Shown: positions 46,143 to 53,637 of the stretch, piece after piece
Layout: each line of letters starts with the position of its first letter
How positions within the stretch are numbered: position 1 is the first letter of the stretch
Assembly: GCA_902788035.1 (NCBI GenBank)
Contig: CADAIL010000017.1
Span: 29,590-93,589 of the forward strand
Source of the DNA: an uncultured Lachnospiraceae bacterium
GTDB taxonomy: Bacteria; Bacillota; Clostridia; Lachnospirales; Lachnospiraceae
DNA length: 64,000 nucleotides
Direction of reading: 5' to 3'
Position numbers and translations under genes: made by a program
The notes under the pieces: generated by a model
The model's database searches: none
What the model was told of the DNA's origin: nothing
The model's input: the letters and a program-made list of their open reading frames with translations, nothing else

Positions 46143-46190
46143 CAAAAGTGCTTTTGCGTTACTCTTGACAAGAGTAACAGAACCCGCCGC
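46143..46190 (+). other. Candidate transfer origin upstream of the relaxase gene
   Basis: CAAAAGTGCTTTTG (46143-46156) is followed by the near-perfect palindrome GTTACTCTTG-A-CAAGAGTAAC (46158-46178) and ACAGAACCC. MobV relaxases nick next to an inverted repeat just upstream of their own gene, so this is the best oriT candidate. Confidence 0.6.
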
Positions 46191-46225
46191 CGATGCGGCG
46201 TTACAAAGGAAGTGATGTATTTGAT

Positions 46226-47443
46226 ATGATGAGAACCATCAGTGCAATGGTAGGTAAAGGATCTGTCAGTCATAACAGCCGCCAGTTCAATGCAAAGAAC
46301 ACGGACCCGGAACGCACTCACCTGAATATCAATTACTGTAATGAAGATATCAGGGAGGTGTATCACCGGCTGTTCGATGATGCACTGGAAAGCTTTAATG
46401 ACAAGCAGACAAGATCTGACCGAAGAATAGATGATTACTACGAGAAGATCCGCAGAGGGAAACAAGAGAAACCATTTCATGAATTGATCCTTCAGATCGG
46501 TAATTGCGATGATACCGGAGCAACTACTGATGTGGGAGCGCATGCAAAGGCAGCCCTGGATGAATACTACAGAGGATTTGCAGAGCGCAATCCGAACCTG
46601 TGTGTATTCTCAGCCCATCTCCATATGGATGAGGCAACGCCTCATATTCACATTGATTTCGTGCCTTTTATTACCGACAGCAAGCGCGGCCTTGATACCA
46701 GGGTATCACTGAAACAAGCTCTGGCTGCACAGGGCTTCAAAGGAGGTACTCGAAGGGAAACGGAATGGAGCCAATGGGTACAGTCTGAAAAAGAGCAGCT
46801 CGCAATGGTTATGGAGCGATACGGCTTTGAGTGGGAGCACAAAGGCACTCATGAGAAGCACCTGTCGGTACTGGATTACGAAAAGAAGGTTCGTGCAGAA
46901 GAGGTGGCGGAGCTTGATGCGCAGGTAACAGAGAAGAAGTCAGAAATAGCAGCTTTTGATCAGCAGGCTGAACAGGCACAGGCTGAAGTGAAGGAGATAG
47001 AAGCTGTACTTGCTACGGTCGAAAAACAGCAGGTCAAGATCGCAGAAATCGAGAAAGTACAGCCAAAGAAATCAGCATTGACCGGCAAGGTATCCATGAC
47101 AGAAGCTGAATATGATACTCTCCAAACTGCCGCTAAAAAGTACGTAACCTATAAGCGGAAAGATATTGGATTACAGAAGCAGGTGGACCAGCTGACAGAG
47201 CAGCTGTCCCAGAAGGATAGCTTTATTGATAAGCTAAAGGGTATCATTACCGGGCTGAAGAGTAAGATCGCGGAGTTGGAACAAAAGCTCGGCTCCAGGG
47301 ACAGTATTCGTGAGCAGATGGAACGAGGCAGATTGAAATCCGAGAATGACAGCCTCAGAAAAGAAAATCAAAAGCTGAGAGATGTACTGGCAGCTCACGG
47401 AATACCGTTTGGAAGAAAACAGGCTGATCGTGATAGTAGGTAA
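46226..47443 (+). CDS. mobV: MobV-family (Pre/Mob) plasmid recombination/mobilisation relaxase
   Basis: About 406 residues. The N-terminal SHNSRQFNAKNTDPERTHLNI matches the HNxR...NxDxxRxHLN start of Mob_Pre proteins. Motif III is HLHMDEATPHIHIDFVP with the metal-binding His triad. Residues about 220-400 are a long coiled coil rich in Lys, Glu and Gln, also usual. It nicks one strand at oriT and stays bound to its 5' end. I chose ATG 46226 (MMRTISAM), a little before the conserved motif; the ribosome site is GGAAG, rather distant. No type IV secretion genes are present, so the element is mobilisable rather than self-transferable. Confidence 0.9.
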   Translation: MMRTISAMVGKGSVSHNSRQFNAKNTDPERTHLNINYCNEDIREVYHRLFDDALESFNDKQTRSDRRIDDYYEKIRRGKQEKPFHELILQIGNCDDTGATTDVGAHAKAALDEYYRGFAERNPNLCVFSAHLHMDEATPHIHIDFVPFITDSKRGLDTRVSLKQALAAQGFKGGTRRETEWSQWVQSEKEQLAMVMERYGFEWEHKGTHEKHLSVLDYEKKVRAEEVAELDAQVTEKKSEIAAFDQQAEQAQAEVKEIEAVLATVEKQQVKIAEIEKVQPKKSALTGKVSMTEAEYDTLQTAAKKYVTYKRKDIGLQKQVDQLTEQLSQKDSFIDKLKGIITGLKSKIAELEQKLGSRDSIREQMERGRLKSENDSLRKENQKLRDVLAAHGIPFGRKQADRDSR

Positions 47444-47456
47444 ATAACAGTAAGAG

Positions 47457-47494
47457 CGGTGGCATTCGGGGCAACTCGGGTGCTGCCGTTTTTT
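47457..47494 (+). terminator. Terminator after the relaxase gene
   Basis: CGGTGGCA (47457-47464) pairs with TGCTGCCG (47481-47488) with two wobbles, followed by a run of T residues. It separates the mobilisation genes from the cargo. Confidence 0.65.
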
Positions 47495-47668
47495 ACGTTA
47501 TGCCGTCCGGATTATTGACTTTCGTGGTATATCTATAAAATACAGCGATGGCAAGCTGGAGTAATAAATTTGAATTTATTGCTCTAGAACACCAATACTC
47601 ACTCCGTGTCCTGTACATTTTTGCATTCAGACGCAATAATACAGGCAAACATGAAAGGAGATGTTTAT

Positions 47669-48691
47669 ATGGATCAGGTGAAAATTGGTTCTTTTATTAA
47701 AGAAATCCGTAAAGAGAAAGGGTTGACTCAGGAACAACTTGCTGAAAAGATAGGTGTAAGTCAGAAATCCGTCTCACGTTGGGAAACGGGCAAGACTATG
47801 CCGGATTATTCTTTGCTTCCAAATATCTGCGAGACGTTGGAAATCAATGTAGCAGAATTGCTTGGAGCAGAGAAAATTGCCGGAGATAGTGTGCCTAAAA
47901 AACAAGTTACAGCTATGGCTATGAATATGATTTCTCTCGTAAATAACAAGAATTATATTCGAAAAATTGTTGGTGCAGTTTTATCGGCAATTATTATGCT
48001 AGTGTGTGTTGTGGGATTGTATAACTATGAATTCAGCATCAATGTTGATTCTACGGCTGATCTTGAAAACGCTATCAATGAATATCATTTCGCCGATGAG
48101 GTTTCCGCAGATATTTTAGAAAGACAGGCAATCAACAATCGTCTGTATGTTCTGTATGAAGAAAACGATTATCCAGGCGCATGCGGATTGGCGTGCCTTG
48201 AAAAGGGTATCTTCGGTAATTACAGAATGATAAGTTGTGAAGACTCTGGTTACAGATGGATCAATGGTACGAAGGTTACGGTTGGAAAGAAAAATTATTG
48301 TATTACGTATTGTGCGAGTGACCTTCCCATAGATGCATACGGCATCTGTGGAGTAAAAGAAGAGCCTGGACGCAACCAGACAATAGACGATTCTGAATTG
48401 ATTTATAAATTGAACTATACCGGTTCGCCGTTCTTAACTTTTACAGAAATTGAAAATGGTATTACCATCTCTGCCTATCATTTTAAGTATTTCCAGAATG
48501 GGGTCGAAATACAAGACAATGAGCTTGAGGATATTCTCGGCATTCATTATGTTGAAGGCGCGCCTAATTCCGGGACTGGTACTGCTGAGTTGGGGCTGTT
48601 TTATGTTTTTGAGGCAATCATCATTCTGTTGGGAATAGTGTTCATTCGCTACTTTTTGACTGATGGAAATAAGAGGCGGACAGAGAGATAA
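47669..48691 (+). CDS. Membrane-anchored XRE regulator with a large extracytoplasmic domain (IME cargo 1)
   Basis: About 340 residues. Residues 4-65 are a standard XRE HTH (IGSFIKEIRKEKGLTQEQLAEKIGVSQKSVSRWETG in outline). A hydrophobic helix lies at about 99-118 (IVGAVLSAIIMLVCVVGLYN). Residues about 120-305 are predicted outside, with four to six Cys and no family I know. A second hydrophobic helix (FEAIIILLGIVFIRYFL) ends the protein. This layout suggests an outside signal passed to a DNA-binding head. AAAGGAGATG precedes ATG 47669. It lies just before a second protein of the same type. Confidence 0.72.
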   Translation: MDQVKIGSFIKEIRKEKGLTQEQLAEKIGVSQKSVSRWETGKTMPDYSLLPNICETLEINVAELLGAEKIAGDSVPKKQVTAMAMNMISLVNNKNYIRKIVGAVLSAIIMLVCVVGLYNYEFSINVDSTADLENAINEYHFADEVSADILERQAINNRLYVLYEENDYPGACGLACLEKGIFGNYRMISCEDSGYRWINGTKVTVGKKNYCITYCASDLPIDAYGICGVKEEPGRNQTIDDSELIYKLNYTGSPFLTFTEIENGITISAYHFKYFQNGVEIQDNELEDILGIHYVEGAPNSGTGTAELGLFYVFEAIIILLGIVFIRYFLTDGNKRRTER

Positions 48692-48808
48692 CTTTTAATT
48701 TATTGCTCTACTTAAGAGAGAATTTGGGTCATGGAGCCCGATTCTACTTTCGAGGGGTGTGATTTTTTCCTCACAAAAGGTACTATCACATCAAAAGGAG
48801 GTAATCTT

Positions 48809-49711
48809 ATGGATCTTATCAAAATCGGAAAGTATATAGCAGGTAAAAGAAAAGAACTAGGGATGACACAAAAGCAGCTTGCAGAGAAACTGGGCATGAG
48901 TGATAAGTCCGTTTCTAAATGGGAGCGAGGAGTCTGTCTTCCGGATGTGTCTGTCTACTCTGATCTCTGTCTGATTCTCGGCATCAGCATCAATGAGTTC
49001 TTAGCTGGTGAGGATATTGCACAAGAGAATATTGAGAAAAAGTCTGAAGAGAATATCATAGGTGTTGCTACTGACAGTAAGCATAAGCAAAAAAGATTGA
49101 AGGCGATCATTTGTGCATTGCTGATTATCGCTGTACTTGCCATATCGGTAATTGGCACAGCATTATATCGTGCGTATAAGCCGATGAACTTTATTGCGCC
49201 TGTTCCCGATGACAGTGTAGAAATGCAGACCGTGAGGCTGCTTGCAGGCCCGGATGGAGCCCATGTTTATAAATTCACTACAACCGATGAATACACTCGC
49301 CTTAATATTTATATTTCAGAATACCAGGCAGGAGAATTGGTGAACAAAGACTGTATGGGGCTTGGATTTGAAGGGATTGGCTCTCCGAAAAACGGAGAAA
49401 TAATCATTGTCCCGGATTATGAGCATGCAGTGATAAAACTTGTCATTTCAACGGATGAGGGTTCTAAGTTTTCCACTGAGTTGCCTATTATGGAAGGCGT
49501 AGAGGATAGAGAGTATTACGGTAGATCTTCAAGCAGAATTGAGGGCGAAACAAACATCCTTTATAATAGCGAGCAACCGCTGGTAGGGATGATTTATGAT
49601 AATGACGAGATGTATGTAATCGATCTTTACGATATGTTGTCAGGTGAAACCGATTCGATTTCGAAGAATGATTACATGTATCTTTTTTCTTATGAATTCT
49701 GCAAGGAGTAA
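48809..49711 (+). CDS. Membrane-anchored XRE regulator (IME cargo 2)
   Basis: About 300 residues. Residues 4-68 are an XRE HTH very like that of the preceding protein (KIGKYIAGKRKELGMTQKQLAEKLG). A single hydrophobic helix spans about 99-117 (AIICALLIIAVLAISVIGTALY in outline). The remaining 180 residues are predicted outside and are acidic, with no recognised domain; this part does not resemble the ectodomain of its neighbour. AAAAGGAGGTAATCTT fixes ATG 48809. The HTH heads may act on a common target while the outer domains sense different things. Confidence 0.7.
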   Translation: MDLIKIGKYIAGKRKELGMTQKQLAEKLGMSDKSVSKWERGVCLPDVSVYSDLCLILGISINEFLAGEDIAQENIEKKSEENIIGVATDSKHKQKRLKAIICALLIIAVLAISVIGTALYRAYKPMNFIAPVPDDSVEMQTVRLLAGPDGAHVYKFTTTDEYTRLNIYISEYQAGELVNKDCMGLGFEGIGSPKNGEIIIVPDYEHAVIKLVISTDEGSKFSTELPIMEGVEDREYYGRSSSRIEGETNILYNSEQPLVGMIYDNDEMYVIDLYDMLSGETDSISKNDYMYLFSYEFCKE

Positions 49712-49749
49712 GAATCTTAGTTTTATCCTTTAGATTTGAGGTGATCATG

Positions 49750-49968
49750 ATGAAGTGTCCATACTGCAATAGTGATTTGACAGAAGGTTTTATTTACAGT
49801 CCAAGAACCTTAAGTTGGACAACCCGAAAGTTAAAGACTTTCAGTGAAACAAGTTTAACCAAAGAAGGAAACATTGTTTTGTCTGAAACAGGATTGTTAC
49901 AGCCTGCTAAAGTTGTTGCTTACAATTGCCCTTCCTGTAAGAAAATCATCATCTCATATGATGAATAA
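49750..49968 (+). CDS. Small zinc-ribbon protein (PF20097-like)
   Basis: A 72-residue protein starting MKCPYCNSDLTEGFIYS and ending VVAYNCPSCKKIIISYDE. The two CPxC knuckles form a zinc ribbon, and the CPYCN...EG(F/Y)I start is that of PF20097-type proteins, which have no known function. GAGGTGATC gives ATG 49747 or 49750. It is 38 bases after the second membrane regulator and may be cotranscribed. It is the last gene before the right end of the element. Confidence 0.65.
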   Translation: MKCPYCNSDLTEGFIYSPRTLSWTTRKLKTFSETSLTKEGNIVLSETGLLQPAKVVAYNCPSCKKIIISYDE

Positions 49969-50210
49969 TAAATTCCAGTTTAATCGCTCATCCGGATCAA
50001 ATCGGATGTTGAGATTTACCCCTCTGGATGCTATAATACACCCAAGCCAATTGATATTATCCGCAGGGGACAATCTCGTGTTATCACGGCTGATAACATT
50101 TTGATAACAATAGTCGTGATACTCAGGATAATATGGATACCACAAATAATCAGAAGAACAGGAATACATATCTTCTAAACAAAACTGTTTAAGAAATGAG
50201 ACCTGTTGTA

Positions 50211-50223
50211 GAATTCGAATAAT
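50211..50223. mobile_element. Attachment site 3 (GAATTCGAATAAT)
   Basis: An exact copy of the guaA-end core. It is followed by a hairpin terminator that resembles the one after the fourth site, as if both had once followed a guaA gene. Confidence 0.75.
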
Positions 50224-50236
50224 GCAAAAACGCTGG

Positions 50237-50268
50237 GAGCCCGCATAAATAGCGGGCTCTCATTTTTT
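50237..50268 (+). terminator. guaA-type terminator copy beside attachment site 3
   Basis: GAGCCCGC-ATAAATA-GCGGGCTC, then a T-rich run (TCATTTTTTCG). The loop and the preceding CGCTGGG are nearly the same as those after site 4 at 53510. Confidence 0.8.
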
Positions 50269-50278
50269 CGTCTACAAA

Positions 50279-50545
50279 ATGTCTACATTATTTCAGTTTT
50301 CTTATGGGTTTGAAAAAAATGGCTCATGGGATTTATGCCTCGATGACGCGTGGTCGGATATTTTCAGGCAGATTCAGATGCAGTACCCATCTGCTAGTTT
50401 TTCACATGAAAGTTCGCTGTATCTGCACGGAATGTCAGAGAGGGAGCCTGATCCAATCGGTTATCCGGTGCGCTGTTATAATATCGAAAGGACATTGTGT
50501 GACTTGTTAAGAAGCCAGAGGACGGTAGATTATCATGGAAGTTAA
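50279..50545 (+). pseudogene. Remnant of an AbiEi-type antitoxin gene
   Basis: The 88-residue frame joins two non-adjacent pieces of AbiEi antitoxins: FSHESSLYLHGMSEREP from the N-terminal half and GYPVRCYNIERTLCDLLRSQRTVD from the middle. The stretch that normally separates them (about 45 residues) and the whole C-terminal domain are missing. The first 30 residues are unrelated. No AbiEii toxin gene follows. It is therefore an inactive relic of a type IV toxin-antitoxin system. Confidence 0.65.
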
Positions 50546-50650
50546 GGCGCAAGTAATATAACGAGCTATAAAAGTAAGTGATAAATTTGCAAGCATAGGT
50601 TGAAATGTAACGCAAATCACGTTACAATAAATAAAAAGGAGTTGATAAGT

Positions 50651-50956
50651 ATGGAGAAAACAGCAACACTCAATTTACGGGTTAATCCTACAACTAAAAA
50701 GTCAGCTGAAGATGTGCTTTCACGTCTTGGAATTCCTATGTCTACAGCTATTGATATATATTTAAAGCAGATTACGCTCACGGGTGGAATTCCTTTTAAA
50801 GTTACATTACCTCAGGCGCCGGATGCTATTAATGCGGATCTTATGACGTCTGCAGAGATTCATGCAAAATTACAGGAAGGCTTTGATGATATTGAAGCTG
50901 GACGAGTACAGGATGCAAAGGCAGCATTTGCAGCTTTTAGAGAGAGTCACAGATGA
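50651..50956 (+). CDS. relB: RelB/DinJ-family antitoxin
   Basis: A 101-residue protein. ATLNLRVNPTTKKSAEDVLSRLGIPMSTAIDIYLKQITLTGGIPF is the ribbon-helix-helix domain of RelB/DinJ. The C-terminal acidic tail (FDDIEAGRVQDAKAAFAAF) would wrap the toxin. AAAAGGAG precedes ATG 50651. Its stop overlaps the toxin start (ATGA), which couples their translation. It is expected to neutralise the toxin and repress its own promoter. Confidence 0.9.
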   Translation: MEKTATLNLRVNPTTKKSAEDVLSRLGIPMSTAIDIYLKQITLTGGIPFKVTLPQAPDAINADLMTSAEIHAKLQEGFDDIEAGRVQDAKAAFAAFRESHR

Positions 50957-51273
50957 GAGAATATCCCGTAAACATTACTGATAAAGCATTGAATGATTTG
51001 AATGGGATATATGAGTATATCGCAGTTAATCTGCAATCACCGGAAAATGCTATGGGGCAGTATAACAGAATAGCTGATAGTGTACTTAAACTTGGCTTTT
51101 TCCCAGAAAAATTCAGACTGGTAGATTTTGAACCAGAACGCTCACAGGGACTTAGACGTATGCTAGTAGACAACTATTCGGTATTTTATGTATTCAAGGA
51201 AGAAGTTGTTGCGGTAACTAGAGTGTTATATAGTGCCTCTGATATTGAAAAGAGACTTAAAGAAGATTATTAA
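50953..51273 (+). CDS. RelE/ParE-family toxin
   Basis: A 106-residue protein of the RelE/ParE fold: VNITDKALNDLNGIYEYIAVNL at the start, PENAMGQYNRIADSVLKLG helix, RRMLVDNYSVFYVFKEEVVAVTRVLYSASD at the end. The late Arg and the FYVF strand agree with plasmid-stabilisation (ParE-like) members, so it may attack gyrase or cut ribosome-bound mRNA; which one is open. It is complete and coupled to the antitoxin by a four-base overlap. It probably helps retain the island. Confidence 0.88.
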   Translation: MREYPVNITDKALNDLNGIYEYIAVNLQSPENAMGQYNRIADSVLKLGFFPEKFRLVDFEPERSQGLRRMLVDNYSVFYVFKEEVVAVTRVLYSASDIEKRLKEDY

Positions 51274-51360
51274 TTTCCGGTTGCACTTTGGCTGCAAAGT
51301 AAGTCTGTGCTTGTAGATTCTTCCCGCAAGCTGAAGACAACAAATCAGAAGAAATACCAA

Positions 51361-51414
51361 GAGCAGGGTCTATCTGAACCAAGAACGGTTCGGATGGATC
51401 CTGCTCTTATTTAC
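51361..51414 (+). terminator. Long hairpin terminator after the toxin gene
   Basis: GAGCAGGGTCTATCTGAACC (51361-51380) pairs with GGTTCGGATGGATCCTGCTC (51387-51406), with a few wobbles, around AAGAAC, followed by TTATTTAC. Confidence 0.82.
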
Positions 51415-51515
51415 AATCAATTACTTTTCTGAAATTTACCGGTGATGCGATAATAATGAAGTGCCATTCCGGCAGTGATCAAAAAAATATTGTGATTTGC
51501 GCTTAGAAAATGCTG

Positions 51516-51986
51516 TCAGGTAAGCAAATGAAATTCCCTGATGGCAAGCTGGGAATAATGCCCCAGCCTGTCCAAACGGTGAGCGAATTCCTTCATGGAC
51601 ATGTCTCCGTCCTGATTTAGTCCAAGAATCAACCGTATGGAACCGGCAAAGACAAAATCAAACACGAATTCCAGATCTTCTTTCCTGCAGTTCGGATTGT
51701 CCCGCTCCCAGTCCTGTAAAACGGTTGGTTTTACCAGATTTTTCAACTTTTCCTGAAAGGCAGTATCATTTCCCCTTCCTATGATGAGGCGGTAAATATC
51801 CTGGTTTTTTAGGACATTCGAAAACATGAGAAACATCGGATCCATGTCGTGTTTTGGAGAAAGATAGCTCGTCAGGAAAGACATATTTTCTTCTATAAAA
51901 CTGTCTTCGATTTCATAAAGAATATCCTGAGGTTCTGTATAATGCAGATAAAAGGTTCCCCGGTTCAGGGAAGCCGCTTCACACAA
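51516..51986 (-). pseudogene. N-terminally truncated TetR/AcrR-family regulator
   Basis: The frame begins inside the HTH: upstream codons read KSPVCSVKELCEAASLNRGTFYLHY, the second half of a TetR HTH, up to the stop at about 52046. No proper start codon or first HTH helix is present. The C-terminal ligand domain (about 150 residues, DILYEIEDSFIEENMSFL onwards) looks intact. The break coincides with the broken end of a GH78 gene on the other strand. It is probably inactive for DNA binding. Confidence 0.72.
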
Positions 51987-52005
51987 CTCTTTAACGGAGC
52001 AGACG

Positions 52006-53262
52006 GGCGATTTTTCATGCTCCGATGAGCGGGTGAATCAGCTGGTCAAAAATACGCGTTGGAGTATGAAGAGCAATTTTCTGGACGTGCCCACTGACTG
52101 TCCGACGCGGGAGCGTCTGGGCTGGACAGGCGATGCACAGGTATTCTTTGACACCGGCGCGTATCTCATGAACACTGCTCCCTTCTTTCAGAAATGGCTG
52201 CGGGATATGGAGGACGGTCAGTATAAGAATGGTCTCATCCCTGCCGTACTGCCCTATAACGGTGTGGAGATGATGTACAGGGCTACAGGATCCTCCGTGG
52301 GCTGGGCGGATGCAGTATATCTGGTTCCGTATCGTTACTACAAACGCTTCGGCGACAAAGAACAGCTGCGGCAATGTTGGCCGATGATGAAAAAATACCC
52401 GGATTATCTGCTGAAAAGCCGTGAGAAAGACGGTCACTATGAGAAGGGTGTCCACCTGGGTGAATGGCTGGAGCCGGTGGAGTTCCGCGATAAGATTTAC
52501 GGCGCGAAAGCCAAACACCCTGAAGAGTGTACGGCCTACCTATATCTGACCATGACCATCATGGCGGAGATTGCATCTGTACTGGGCGAGCCGGGCGAAG
52601 AATATCTTGACGCCGCCAGAGCAGCAAAGCGGGTGTATTCAAAATACGCCGAGCTGGACACTGACCGGCAGGCCAAGCTGGTGCGTCCGCTGGCGCTGGG
52701 ACTGTTGGAGGGCACTGCAAAACAAAACGCCCAGATCAGACTGGTCAGGGCGGTGGAACAGTTCCGTTTTCGTGTGGGCACCGGCTTTTTGTCCACCCCC
52801 TTCCTGCTGGGCACGCTCAGTGAGGCGGGAGCCAGCGAGATAGCTTACAAGCTGCTGCTGAACCCGGAAAAACCCGGCTGGCTCTATGAGGTCAATCAGG
52901 ATGCTACCACGGTTTGGGAGACCTGGGAAGGCTATACAGGCAGAGGGGACGCAGGCAGCCTGAACCACTATTCCCCTGGCGCAGTCTGCCAGTGGCTGTT
53001 TGACACCTGTGCAGGCATCCGGGTGGAGGGGGAGAACCACTTTGTCATCGCTCCCGTTCCCGGCGAAGGGCTGGACTATGCCGAGGCGAGCTACATGAGC
53101 ATTTACGGTGAGGTTCAAAGCCGATGGGAGAGGATCGAAAGCAGCATAAACTATACGATCACGATCCCGGTCAACTGCACAGCGGAGATTAGATTGCCGG
53201 ACGGCACAACGGAAACGGTAAAAGCAGGGAGATTTCGGTACACCTTGGAGGGCGGGCGTTGA
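52006..53262 (+). pseudogene. 5'-truncated alpha-L-rhamnosidase (GH78), C-terminal half
   Basis: The frame enters at TGDFSCSDERVNQLVKNTRWS, inside the GH78 catalytic barrel. FLDVPTDCPTRERLGWTGDAQVF, WADAVYLVPYRYYKRFGD, GEWLEP and TTVWETWEGY...SLNHYSPG carry the acid-rich catalytic region. The C-terminal beta-domain is complete. About half of a normal GH78 protein (the N-terminal beta-sandwich domains) is missing, and the only starts inside are weak GTGs. The break meets the truncated TetR gene. An active product is unlikely. Confidence 0.85.
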
Positions 53263-53279
53263 TTCCATGTGTCGGATAG

Positions 53280-53495
53280 CGTGTTCTCCCGGCACTGCTT
53301 CGGATCAACACGCATCCCTATGTGATTATATACGAAGAGAATGAAGGGCGCTATTATGAATCATCACCAATCAAACTGGATTTGGCAGGCGGAAAAGAGA
53401 CGTGGATTGCCCTGCTTCAATCAGAGTCCTATGTGCAGGAGGAACGTCACGGAAGTTTATCCGTGAAGGCAACTGGAACAATTGAGTTCGAATAA
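53280..53495 (+). pseudogene. Chimeric remnant: GH78-like segment fused to the guaA 3' tail
   Basis: This 71-codon open stretch has no good start. It reads ...GGKETWIALLQSESYVQEE, which resembles GRGALVSLLESEAYVQKE in the full GH78 enzyme at 61598. It then runs straight into ATGTIEFE and a stop, the exact end of GMP synthase. It therefore looks like island DNA recombined onto the last codons of guaA. Confidence 0.6.
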
Positions 53496-53496
53496 T
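53472..53496. mobile_element. Attachment site 4: distal copy of the guaA end
   Basis: ACTGGAACAATTGAGTTCGAATAAT matches the guaA 3' end at 26980-27004 over 25 bases with two differences, both in third codon positions (GGT/GGA, GAA/GAG). It is the right-hand limit of the island array. The ordinary gene that follows starts 140 bases on. Confidence 0.78.
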
Positions 53497-53509
53497 GTAA
53501 AATCGCTGG

Positions 53510-53543
53510 GGATCCGCATAGATAGCGGATCCTTATTTTTATC
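53510..53543 (+). terminator. guaA-type terminator beside attachment site 4
   Basis: GGATCCGC-ATAGATA-GCGGATCC then TTATTTTTAT. Probably the original terminator of a guaA gene, displaced by the insertions. Confidence 0.82.
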
Positions 53544-53637
53544 GTCTGCAAATATAAAGCTGACGGATTCGAGGGACACGGAGAGAGAAATCCTGTATAC
53601 TTAGAGCAGAATACAACTAACGCGGGAGGTCAACATC

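Larger units (their letters stand above)
41824..50223. mobile_element. Mobilisable integrative element (IME-like), about 8.4 kb
   Basis: It is bounded by exact 13-base copies of the guaA end. It holds, in order, an XRE repressor, excisionase, tyrosine integrase, MobC-like protein, RepA-like ATPase, small conserved protein, MobV relaxase and four cargo genes. CTGATAACAATTTGATAACA near the left end (about 41896) and CTGATAACATTTTGATAACA near the right end (about 50091) look like integrase arm sites. GGTATCCATATT (41987) and its complement (50130) form a terminal inverted pair. No type IV secretion or coupling-protein genes are seen, so transfer would need a helper. Confidence 0.8.

Noticed and set aside
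45976..46215. Possible 79-residue gene before the relaxase
   Set aside because: It overlaps a perfect terminator hairpin and the oriT-like palindromes, and its sequence looks noncoding.
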